Shown here piece by piece: positions 37,401 through 47,781 of a DNA stretch of 64,000 nucleotides. The notes under the pieces are model-generated. The model made no database searches, had not been told where the DNA came from, and saw only the letters and a list, made by a program, of their open reading frames with translations. The stretch is from Triops longicaudatus (taxonomy: Eukaryota > Arthropoda > Branchiopoda > Notostraca > Triopsidae), in the NCBI GenBank assembly GCA_022885665.1, contig JAGQDJ010000098.1, positions 62,001 to 126,000 on the forward strand, given 5' to 3'. A program made the position numbers and the translations under genes. Every line of letters starts with the position of its first letter. The stretch's first letter is position 1.

Positions 37401-40400
37401 AATGCCAAAACTCAGGATTGCAGAAGCTACCATTTTATGAATTCTCTAGCACAAACATGCCAAAATGCTTACTATTCGCGTCCCTTGCAGCAGTAATAAA
37501 CAGATAGAAGTTCTTTTCCTTGTGAGAAAAGCCATAGGATTAAGTTTATTATCTACCCGCAATCAATCCTATATCAAGTTAGCTTCTCAAATACCAGTAT
37601 TCAATGTATCTACTATATGGTAGTTATTGGTATCTAAACATCCAGCAACGTAAATACTTCTGCCAAGAAATAGCCTGTTGATAAGCAAATCTATTTACGT
37701 CAAAAACTGTTTTCTATGCTGCGGCTAAGGTGGAGTCAATGTGAGTACGAAATCAATGAGTCACTGGAGTTCTATACAAGCCGCCCCCTGAAGACATAAC
37801 GATATTAATAAGAACGCTCGAGCCCCACATCTTCTTTTGGCGTCCCCAAGTGGCATGTACAGTTGCCAGCAGGGAATTACCCCTTCAAAAACTGAGATAA
37901 AAGCAGGGAAAAAAGGGTTTCCCTTTTTACTGTACGGGTTAGGACAGGCGCCAATAAATCGATCTACTTGCGCGAGGTCGGGAGGCAAAGGCAACTTATT
38001 GACACTTTCCCGCAAGACGGAATTTGTTAGCAATTGCTTATTTATCTATGACAGACGTCATTCTGCTCTCTGCTCAATATATTTCTCGTCTCTCAATAGA
38101 CTTCCAAACCCCCTCGGGGGTGAAAAAAACGCCCATTCGCTGCAGCGGGGCCCTGCCGTCCATTCCTCCATAAGTTAAGCTAGAAAACTGTCCAAGTATA
38201 TCTCTCTTGGCAGTAATATTTCTTTGTTCTGGAAATATGTTACTGTCACATCCACATTTATGGCAAGCATTTGTGGTTTCGTTAAACTTCAAGTAAAATG
38301 ACCCGGAAAGAAAAACTGATCCAGTCTTGGCTTCATTCTACCTTTCACAATGGGTCAACTATTTACGCTGTTCTTTAAAAAATAACCACACATGCGATAT
38401 CTGTAGATCAACAAAGCAGAAAAACTGCAGAAACACAGGCATAAGGTAAAAGAAAGGTCAAATCTTCCCAACTAATGAGCACTGGGCGAAAGATTCCGAA
38501 CCAGATTGGTGCAATGGAGCCTAATAGGTTTGGGAGAAAAGCAGCTTTCGCTGGGAAGGTGCTATTAGGAGATGAAAGACGACAGTGCTGTAAGGTACAG
38601 TGCTGCCGCACAGCCGGTTCGAGTCGAGCTCTACGCAAGGCTTTTCAGCCACCGTGCTCCATAGAAAGCCTTGATTGGTGTGGACGTAAGCTCTTCTTCT
38701 CAGTTGGGGATCAGCAAATACCAACTTGATCTTGAAAACGAAGATTCCCTAGGATTAACAGTCCTATATTTGTAATAGAACGCCCAATACCTTCGTGCAC
38801 TTAGTTCACAATTTCTAAAACCTACTGGACGGAGTTTTCATGTTTCATATCTTAAGTTTTCTGTTTCATATCTTAAGAAAGGGACCAACTAGAATGACCG
38901 AGTTTACAACATCTTAAGTTTTAACGCAGCTCGTAATGAAAACTCCGTCCAGTAGGTTTTAGAAATTGTGAAACTGCTACACAAAGCGAATGTGCAATAA
39001 TTAGGGCTAAATTTTTGATACTTCATACTATGCAAATTTCATGTCAGAGCTGCACTGATAACATAGTCAGGAGAAGATAGCAATTATGGCTGTCACCGTG
39101 GCCATTACTTACAGAGCTTGTAGCTCTGCTTTTTTTTCTTCAAATATGATAATACGAAAGCTTATGACAGGTTTCAAGTGGAAGCTTTTTCTGGGTGTCC
39201 GATATGGCCTGTATAGATTTGTATGACTCTTGAATTACAACTTATAGCGCGAAAAGCAAATTTTGACGTACTTGCTATTATTGGTTTAAAAACAAACGAC
39301 ATAAAGGTTGAAAGCAGTTAAGTACCATAAAGTTCTAAGTATAGGTAGCATTAGTACCTTGAAGAGCTTCTTCAGTGTTAGAGACTTATTTACGCTCACA
39401 GCGCAATCTCTTTCACAGAAGCAAATTTATGCTAATTATCCAATCGAAAGAACATTACACTCTACAACACAAGTTAATTTGTGCAAGCGTTACAAACACT
39501 GTCCAACGAATAGTTTCTGAAAAAATCCCTTTAACTTTTCGTCATCACACTGACTCACATAAATAACGTTTTTCTTGTCAAATAGGAGTGTTCTGCCGCA
39601 AACACAACATTGAACAACTCCACTCGCGTAAAACTACGTAAGAAAACTTGGAGCTTAGACTTTGACCTTCGAATTGTGCTTGTCCCACTTATGAAAAACT
39701 TTCAACGAGAGAAAAAAATGGAAAAAGTTTTAGTTTCTTGCGCTCTCTACGAAAGAAATTGGTTCATAAAAGAGTTGGGATATCAGGTTACCCTACCTAC
39801 AGTATTTTTTTTTCCAAAGGGAAAAGCTCGATAGCGCTTTAACTTTTCTGTGAAAAGAAAAAAAAGGATAGGGTGGGTAAAACATAGTAGCGATTGGTAG
39901 TAAATAAGTTAAAAAAAGTGATACAATGTTGTTTTTCTTGTCCTTTTTTTCCTTTTTTGGGAATATCCGGTTGGTTTGCTTGGTTAGTACCCTCGTCTCC
40001 TTTTCATAGGAATTCGGAGCTGAGTCGCATCTATAAAAAGAAGGAATTGCCTGATTCGCTTGCCAGAAAGCTCCTTTTTTGAATGTTAAGCCCTTGCTTC
40101 TCCACCTGAGCTTTTGAGAATTCACCATAAACATAGGCAAAAAGAATGACGTTCGGCTTAGAAGAAGCTTTCCGAAACTGTAGATTTCTTTCAGGGGAAA
40201 GTCACACATGCTTGAAAGATATCCAAATTGCCTTGAGAGATACCAAACGAGAAGAAAAAAGGAAACCTGCAAATGTTCTTTCACGGAACGAAATATTTAC
40301 TCGATTTTGACTTCGTTCTTCCTTGCGAAAACTAACAGAGCGTTACTATAGTTCTCCGATGGAGCTAAAAATGCATTAGGCCAACCGGATTTAAGAAACA

Positions 40401-43137
40401 TTTATTTAAACCTCACCGAACATTACGTCACAGCTGTTTCTTTTGGTAGCTTCTGTGCAAGCAGTCTCCCAAATTTGCCACGGAGAAAGACTGCACATTT
40501 TCTACCCCAGTTTTACTTATTGAAACAAACCAAACTCACCAAAACGAATCGCCACCTTAGTCCATTGCCGTTCTTCATATGTTTCCATTTTTTCGCCCCT
40601 AGTTATGAACATTCCAAGAATTACGCGAGCCGCAGATGTTAAAATCAATTTTTACCGCAGCACGAAATAAATCGATCTTTCGTAAAAAATAAATGAAAGA
40701 AAATGCTCCAACAAACAGTGACATTGTACACACGTTTGCACAAGCAAAGTTCCAGCAACAGGCTCCGGCCTACGCCGGTAAAGATTTAAAAGATGCTCTT
40801 ATGGGAAGGCTACAGATCGTAATTTTCTGCAATAATACATCACCTGTAATTTCTGGCCTTACCTAACTTTGCTATTTCCAGCCGTAACGTGTACGTGAAA
40901 TGAATCCTACTTTGTTATGACCTCTTAATCTAATACGTGTCGCAAAAGCTATCAAGCGTCATGGGAGGGATTGTTAGATCAAAGAAAAAGAGTAGTCGAA
41001 ATCTCATTACACAACATGCGCAATGGGATTAATTGGCACTTATTTAGCCCATTAGCTTTTTCGTACGTTCTGGGTATATGGGAGAAATAAATGTTAAATA
41101 GACTACAACGTCATTTAAGTACGATGTACAGTTAACTAGCAATGAGGGAACGTAAAGCGTAGCTAATATTAGGCTTTCCACTTTCGCTGTACTACCATGA
41201 GTGTGCACATAATACACATCAAACTCTCCTGAATAAGCTATTCTTGACTAATTGACATTCTATTCTTTTATGTCCTATCGCAGGCAATGTTTTCGTTATT
41301 GCGGCCATTCTACTTGAGCGCCACCTGCACTCTGTAGCCAACTACCTAATCGTCTCCCTGGCTGTTGCAGACCTCCTAGTGGCCTGTTTAGTTATGCCCT
41401 TAGGAGCTGTTTACGAGGTAAGCTATTTTCTTTCCTCCTTTCACTGGCTTGCCCAGCGATGAATGGAAAAAGCCCGAAATTCGATATTTGTATTCTAACT
41501 ACTACCTTTGCTAGAGCATTTATTCCTATTTCGCGAACTTCCTTCTCCTATTCAGAAAATTACTATGCAAGTTTATGCGTTAAGTAAGCCCCAATATGGC
41601 CGTTCAGGATATCGTGAGAATATATGCGCAATCTTTCAGTGGAAATTACGCTTTGTCAACAGTTTCTAGTTACTATTCTGGCATATTGGGGTTTTGTTTC
41701 GGTTTTTAAGGCCCCGGTATACACAACTGCCACGGTATTTTTTTAATTTTTTTTTTTATAAAAGATGGGAGCATCCCTTTCTCCATGGAAGGTACCTCTT
41801 TCAAAATGCCTAACAGCAAAAGGAGAACGAAGTCAAATAGAAACCCAAACAAGTACACCACAACAAGGACGCACAAAATCCTAAATTTTCAGACATGACA
41901 TAAAATTAGTATAACAAGAAGTAACACGACAGCTTTCATTTTTCTTTCTGAGTTACTTTGTTTAGTCAGACCTCCTGCACTAGTTTGTTCCCAATTTCAG
42001 GGCCGTCTTAATGCATGGGCCAACTGTGCACGGCCCAGAGGCCCACGGTGGAGTAGGGGCCCATCGTGGCACGTGAATGTTAGCATGTTCGAGGTATTTG
42101 AAAAAGGTAACAAAGCTATGGAGCTCGTACGCAGGTAAGGTTCACTACGTTTCCGCTTTTCAGGGAGCAAAGGGTCACCTAGGATTTGGTGCTACTGTGC
42201 TAATGATCAGGACAGAAGGCACCGAACTTCGATAGGAATATGAATATATGGTTGATACGGACGTTTCTCGGTCTACCTCTAAATTTTATAAGTGCGTCTG
42301 TATTCTAGATAGCCCTATTTGTAAAAGGACGCTCTACAGGTCTTCTCGCTAAAAAACTATATTTTGTTGCTAAGGGAAGAATTTAATGTCTTTCAATGTT
42401 GTACATCACTGAAGGGGAAAACGGCATTTCATGTGATCATTTTCTGCGTGCATCATTTCCTAGACGCGAAAGTTTACTCGCTAGGTATAGTACAGTACAG
42501 AAAAATGCTATGCGAATAATGCGCTGAAATGACACCTGCATTTTGGTCTTAGAATTTCCGCATGGGCCCGCCGGCAAGCCACTCCGCCCCTGGGTACAGC
42601 ATGCGAAACAGATGCAAAAAGGCTGTGCGCAGCTACACAGCCATTGCGTTTCAAAAGACGTTTCAATGCACGAGCTGCTGTCCTTTTAATGAAACTTTTC
42701 TGTATTTGTTACGCAATATTTCTGTTAGCTTATTTAGTTCACGTATTTATTTTCTTTTGAATGTAAGTAGATTATTACATACGTATCCTTAAAGAAGTAT
42801 TTACAGTTATTCAATCTCTCGTAATCCACTGAAGTTCTTTCCGTACCTAGCTTTCTCTGTATCCACTCAGTAGCCTTTACTGTTTCAAAATCATGAGGCG
42901 GTAGAAATTTAGGCGAGAAGATCGCACGGGAAAGCAGCCTTACACTAGTACCGTACACTTAGATGATGTGAAACTGTCTATTTGAAATCCTACGTGATGC
43001 ATATGTGAAAAAATATATTTATCAATTCGACGATTATATTGCTTCGATTTGTTACCAAGGACTCCGTAGTAAGTTTCGGCCCAATAGCCCATGAGGGTCT
43101 TAAGACGGCCCTGTCCAATTTCCCTTTTGCCGTTTAA

Positions 43138-43172
<35 letters not shown>

Positions 43173-45380
43173 ACGATATTTTACAAATTTTACGAAAACT
43201 TTTTTGAAATAAAGTCCTAATTAGCACAGTAGATATTTTTAACAGCAACAATAGGTTACTATGGAAACGGTAGCCTTGATTTTAGAACCATGTTTGCAGT
43301 ACGATGTCTGACAATGTCCCATGTTTTACTTCGATATGGGGGTTTGTGTATAACGGGACCTTAACGTTTAATCTTGTAGGCTAGTTGCTACCTACGGCTT
43401 ATCTTTCTATAATTTGACCTTCTTTTTATTTATTTTTTTTTTTAGATTTAGTTCATTATTTTCCATCTATTATTCCCTTTATAGATCAGTAGACAATGGA
43501 TTCTTGGTCCGGAGCTTTGCGACATGTGGACATCTAGCGACGTGCTCTGTTGTACTGCGTCCATACTTCACCTAGTGGCCATTGCGGTCGACAGGTAGTC
43601 TACTTTGCTATTACTGTACAACGCGAGACAGTCTGCTACTAAATTAGTCCTTCTAAGCGTAAAATCCCTACAGCCTACTAGGTTTACTAATGTAAAAGTA
43701 CTTTCTAATCTCTTATTAGTTGAAAGAGACTTTTACAGAGTTGCGGGAACAGCGTTCTAATCTTACAAGATGGGTTAGAAAACTCAGATAATAAGCTTTG
43801 GAAAGGGGGAATAATAGAGTCCAAAACACAGAACCACGAAATGCCATCACGCATGATAATATCTAGGAAACTTTGTTCTAGCATGAGACTTAATCCCATG
43901 CAAGTCGACAAAGACTTGACAAAATGTTGAAATTTTGATGCTTTCATTATTCGTTACTAAGCTGGTAAAGCCACACAACGTTTTCGCCTGCAAAAATTTT
44001 TCGAATTATTTAAGCAGAAGCTTTAGATTACATGCAATAAATTCTTACTTTAAAATTAGAAGTACCACTAACGCATGCATTGCGGAATTATGCGACGACC
44101 GTTTCCTACTTTGCATATTTTTATTTACTGGATTAACCTCATTAAATCCTTCGCACCAGCCCATGTCAACCGTAAGGCTGTGACAAATTTCGCATGAAAT
44201 AAGGACATAAACTCACTTTGGTTCTTTCAGGTATTGGGCAGTGACTAACGTTGACTACATCTATAACCGCAACGTGGGTCGCATCGGCACTATGATCGTA
44301 CTAGTGTGGGGCGTGTCCTTACTTCTTTCCTTGGCTCCTCTCTTCGGCTGGAAGGACGCAGATTACCTGGAGCGGGTCAATATTCACAAGAAGTGTATCG
44401 TGAGCCAAGACGTGGCTTACCAAGTAGTAGCCACCTGCGCCACCTTTTACGTCCCTCTCACAGTGATCCTTATCCTCTACTGGAAGATCTTCCAGACTGC
44501 CCGTAAAAGGATTCGCCGGCGACCAGGGAAAATAGACAACTCAGGGCTGGGTGTCGAGGACAAAATCCAACCGCGTAAATCCCAGCGTTGGCTACTGTTT
44601 CGTCATAAAAAATGGTTTTGCAAGCCCTCCACTCCAGAGGCCAGTACCAGCACTGGCCACAACAACTATGTCAAACCTTCTGACGACGCTCCAAGTTTCC
44701 AAATCGTGTTACCTCCCTCCCATACTGATCACGAAGACATGCTAGGAGCTAACGATGAGCCTCATGTGATGGAAACCACAGCATTTACGATCAATGTCCC
44801 CGCCCCAGTACTGGAAACTCACTTGGATTCAACTATCCTTGAGCCTCAGCCGTTACTTTCCTCTTCTAAGAATGGCTCCAACAGCCAGTATTCGCTCAAC
44901 AACGGCTCGACGACCCATCTTTGCCAATCTTCCGCGGCAGATCTACACCTACAACAAAAATCTCCCAGTACCCCGGCCCCAGCTGGCGATCGGAGTACTG
45001 GCAAGGGGCCAATGAACCCTTCGACTTCAGCGAAGAAAGAACCCACCTCCCAGCGACCAGTGACAGTACGTGAGAAGAAAGAGACACTCGAAGCCAAACG
45101 TGAGAAAAAAGCCGCCAAGACCTTGGCTATCATTACTGGCGCTTTTGTAGTGTGTTGGCTCCCGTTCTTTGTCTGCGCTATCACGATGCCCTTCTGTCCT
45201 CAGTGTCACTTTGACGACACGATGCTCAGCGTCTTCCTCTGGCTCGGTTACTTCAACTCGACCTTGAACCCAGTGCTGTATACCATCTTCAGCCCAGAAT
45301 TCCGCCAAGCCTTCAAACGACTCTTATGTGGCAAGTCGTCCATTACCACCTCCGCCTACCGGCCCAGAAAACTGCGATGA
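31128..45380 (+). CDS. 5-HT1: 5-HT1-type serotonin receptor (GPCR), complete, 4 exons
   Basis: Exons 31128-31497, 41284-41417, 43485-43594 and 44231-45380 join in frame to 587 residues. A likely signal peptide (about 1-39) is followed by an extracellular domain with six N-glycosylation sequons (N54, N61, N77, N82, N92, N96). TM1 spans about 104-134. Class A marks are N125 and D153 (TM2), C180 pairing with C260, the amine-binding D187 in TM3, DRY at 204-206, CWLPFF at 513-518 and NPVLY at 551-555. WILGPELCDMWTSSDVLCCT, CIVSQDVAYQ, FYVPLTVILILYW and TIFSPEFRQAFKRLL are typical of 5-HT1 receptors, which usually lower cAMP through Gi. The third intracellular loop is long, about 190 residues. Receptor class is firm; the A or B subtype cannot be decided. 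A paralogue lies downstream on the other strand. Confidence 0.92.
37283..37303 (+). repeat. (ATC)n microsatellite
   Basis: About seven ATC/CAT units in intron 1 of receptor 1. Confidence 0.85.
38805..38972. mobile_element. Foldback/MITE-like element with 37-bp perfect arms
   Basis: 38805-38841 and 38936-38972 are perfect inverted repeats (arm begins TTCACAATTTCTAAAACC and includes CTACTGGACGGAG). The 94-base centre carries direct copies of ATATCTTAAG and related ATCTTAAGTTTT. No clear target-site duplication was seen. It is 168 bp in total and lies in receptor 1 intron 1. Confidence 0.82.
41284..41417 (+). CDS. 5-HT1: 5-HT1-type receptor 1, exon 2 (TM1 end, TM2)
   Basis: After TCGCAG the frame completes Gly124 and reads NVFVIAAILLERHLHSVANY, then SLAVADLLVACLVMPLGAVY, then Glu168. 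It holds the conserved TM1 Asn and TM2 Asp. The donor is GTAAGC. It was too short and lacked a start codon, so it was found by homology to the family. Confidence 0.93.
41998..43113. mobile_element. hAT-like element, 1.1 kb, nonautonomous
   Basis: The two ends are perfect inverted copies of CAGGGCCGTCTTAA, and both arms then have GGGC-rich blocks. The flanks are CCCAATTT (41990-41997) and TCCAATTT (43114-43121), a 7/8 match and so probably an aged 8-bp duplication. No transposase frame is present. A second TIR-like end (GCCCCTG near 42590) suggests a nested or composite history. Confidence 0.8.
43139..43169 (+). repeat. Poly-A run (31 A)
   Basis: An uninterrupted A-run shortly after the hAT-like element. 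It could be an unrelated simple repeat or a retroposed tail; no source element was recognised. Confidence 0.85.
43485..43594 (+). CDS. 5-HT1: 5-HT1-type receptor 1, exon 3 (TM3)
   Basis: Between TTTATAG and GTAGTC. It codes ISRQWILGPELCDMW, then TSSDVLCCTASILHLVAIAV and Asp204, with the disulfide Cys and amine-binding Asp187. It ends in phase 2 inside the Arg codon of DRY, a splice position common in class A receptors. Confidence 0.94.
43595..44230 (+). other. 5-HT1: Intron 3 of 5-HT1-type receptor 1 (636 bp)
   Basis: GTAGTC to TTTCAG, splitting the DRY Arg codon as AG|G. The sequence is AT-rich and no other feature is visible. Confidence 0.85.
44231..45380 (+). CDS. 5-HT1: 5-HT1-type receptor 1, exon 4 (TM4 to TM7, C-terminus)
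   Basis: Begins after TTCTTTCAG, completes Arg205 and reads YWAVTNVDYIYNRNVGR. It carries TM4, ECL2, TM5, the long third loop, TM6 and TM7 without further introns, and ends with a short tail after KRLLCGK at the stop 45378-45380. Confidence 0.95.
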
Positions 45381-47415
45381 AAGTGTCACCAGCCTTTTAC
45401 ACCTTCACGAAAGCGAACTGAATCGCGCAGTTTCTCGAGTTACACGCTAACGCAGCTGATGCTTCACCCATTACCGAGTACTCTCCACGAAACAAAAACC
45501 AAACTGACAGTGTTTTCCTCTGGTTAGTGTACACTACACTTAGTATAATACTTGTCTAAAGCAATCCAACAGTGACCATTTCCGGATGAGAGAGATAAAG
45601 TACAGCGAGAAAGTTACAAACAAGAGAAGCGTGCACGAGTAGACATTCCTCTGTGAATCCATACGACAAGTCACTGTTATCGTACAAGAGAGATACCTTA
45701 GATCAAACTTTACAGCGTGTCGTGTCGGTACATGGAAGACAGTTTAGCATGTTGAGACGTGTGTACGTGAAAAACTGGCTTAGAGTGTGTGTTGGAACTA
45801 TTGCAGAGTTTTTACAACCTAAGCCAGCACCAAATCCTACAGCAATTAAAATTTCATACTAAGGTTCTGTCGACAAACGCAGCTTTGGAATACCTAGTAT
45901 TTCTTTCGGGTGCAACAATACCAGGATCCCTAAATTACACAGATGGCGCGACAGATAAGCTGGCAGTCAAACTATTAGTAAGAGTTGAACTATTCCGGAA
46001 GGTAGCCGTGTTTAAATTCTACGTGATCTTTCCCCCTGACAATTAGAAATGAACCAGAACTTCCTTTCTTAGTCAGTTTATCCCTGGAGCGTGTGGTAGA
46101 AATAAGTTGGAAGTGGTTGAAAGGCTGCTGGTAAGCCGATTGCATCTGTGTCCCGTAATCTGCCTCGCGATGGGCGGAGGGCCAAAAGGCTCTTACAAGG
46201 GAAAACTTGATCCCAGTGTTTCTCCAATTACTGCAGGCCTAATAACTCTGACGCTTACAGAAGCGTATTGGCCAGAAATAAGCCGGTGCAGCACAGGAAT
46301 GTTTGCTCTTAACAAAGCCCCACTGCTCAATACGCTCGAAAAGTTGGAAGACCCTTTCTCCTTCGTACTTCTCATTCACTCTAACGTGGGCTTGGGGAAA
46401 GAAACGTCTTAGCCGCAAATCCCTTTGAATGGGGGAATTCCACTTCTTCTTTATTTTCCTTAGCCGAGAATTGTTTCATTAGAACGCGATAATTCTTTCG
46501 TAATGCTCTCTGATAGACTTTAATCTCCTTTTCTTCAGAAAGCATCCTCCCCGAATAATTTTTGTACACGTTCAATCCATTTCCTACTGGTTCCCTGTAC
46601 TCAAGTGAATGCGATACAAGTTGAGGAAAGTTATGTACAAAAAAGAAACGTGAGAAACTGTTTCGCTTGACGTTTATGTATATAATGTGTGTGCAGAATT
46701 TATTACAGTAATAATGTCCTATTACCTACCCTCATGGCAGTAAAACATTCTTTACCAAATATGCAATGGAAAAAACTGCAAAATTGGTGCTGTTGGGAAG
46801 ACGTGAATAAACACCATGACGGTGACATAACAGTGATGATGTTCCAAAATGTACCTTGGAATGTCGTTAGGATACGAATCTAAGTCAAAGTAAACTTGGC
46901 CCAATACATCTAATATCAAATTAATGCACTGGTTTTCCTTTTTATTAATTTTTGTTTTTACCTCATCGATCACTAAAGCTCTGACAAGCACTCCGGCGGT
47001 ATGTATATACAAGTGCAAGAGCCCCGGCCGCAAGAACAGTTTGTTTGATGGATTGACCTAATGTTTAATCATACCGGGTACAAGAATTATTACCCAGGTA
47101 ATCAATTACCTCCAAGAACTCAGTGCTGGAACATGTGTTTATATCGTCCCGTGCTATGTACGTGAACAAAACTCTGGAAATGGGGTTAATCTTCGCAATT
47201 TTTTACATTTTTTAGAATACAATTTGGTAGAGAAAAGTAATTAAGCAGTCGCGAGAGAAGCTTTATCTGAATGAAAAAAAAAAATCCCCAACTCTCGAAG
47301 AGCTGGTACAAAGTAACATGGGAAATAATAGCTCGTAGCGGTAATAGGATCGAGTCTACATAGGTGAAGGAATAAAAACAGATGTAACTATTCTTACAAA
47401 ACAAATTAAGACTTT

Positions 47416-47450
47416 CCAGTTGCAAGTTTTAAGTTAGAACTTGCAACTGG
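47416..47450. repeat. Hairpin, 13-bp perfect stem
   Basis: CCAGTTGCAAGTT and AACTTGCAACTGG pair around a nine-base loop; a T-A pair extends the stem by one. It touches the left end of the MITE at 47453. Confidence 0.82.
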
Positions 47451-47452
47451 AG

Positions 47453-47781
47453 AGGGCTGACAACGGTTCAAGTCGACTCGAGCCGATCGGATTGATTTCA
47501 TTGAGTAATATAGAGAGAAAGATTATTGTGTAAAGGGCTGTTATAAGAAAAGTTGAAGGAGAAAAGAGCTATACTAGATAAGATAGCCAGCATCCCAAGC
47601 GCTTATCTTACAGCCAAATAGTGCGTGGTATAGGTGCACGTGATCTTGCAACCAATCAACAATAGCTATAGCTGCTTTCTTTCAGCTTTTCTTGTAACGG
47701 CCTTTTACACAGGAACCTTTTTCTATATATTACTCTATGTAATCCAATCGTCTCGAATCGACTAGAACCGTTACCAGCCCT
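47453..47781. mobile_element. AGGGCTG-family MITE, 329 bp
   Basis: The left arm AGGGCTGACAACGGTTCAAG matches the reverse complement of the right arm, AGGGCTGGTAACGGTTCTAG. The match continues, imperfect, for about 65 bases up to GAGTAATATA. The flanking octamers (AACTGGAG, AACATGAC) agree at only five of eight bases, so the duplication is doubtful. It is noncoding. The ends look hAT-like. Confidence 0.75.

Larger units (their letters stand above)
31498..41283 (+). other. 5-HT1: Intron 1 of 5-HT1-type receptor 1 (9.8 kb)
   Basis: No conserved exon was found inside. It holds an (ATC)n microsatellite near 37283 and the foldback element 38805-38972. The longest open frame (minus strand, 39793-40284) is Phe/Lys-rich and unlike any protein I know, so it is left out. 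Confidence 0.75.
41418..43484 (+). other. 5-HT1: Intron 2 of 5-HT1-type receptor 1 (2.1 kb)
   Basis: More than half of this intron is the 1.1 kb hAT-like element 41998-43113, followed by a run of 31 A. I see no exon in it. Confidence 0.8.

Noticed and set aside
39793..40284. Minus-strand open frame of 163 codons in receptor intron 1
   Set aside because: It is rich in Phe and Lys from T- and A-rich DNA, has no known domain and no splice context, and lies inside another gene's intron.
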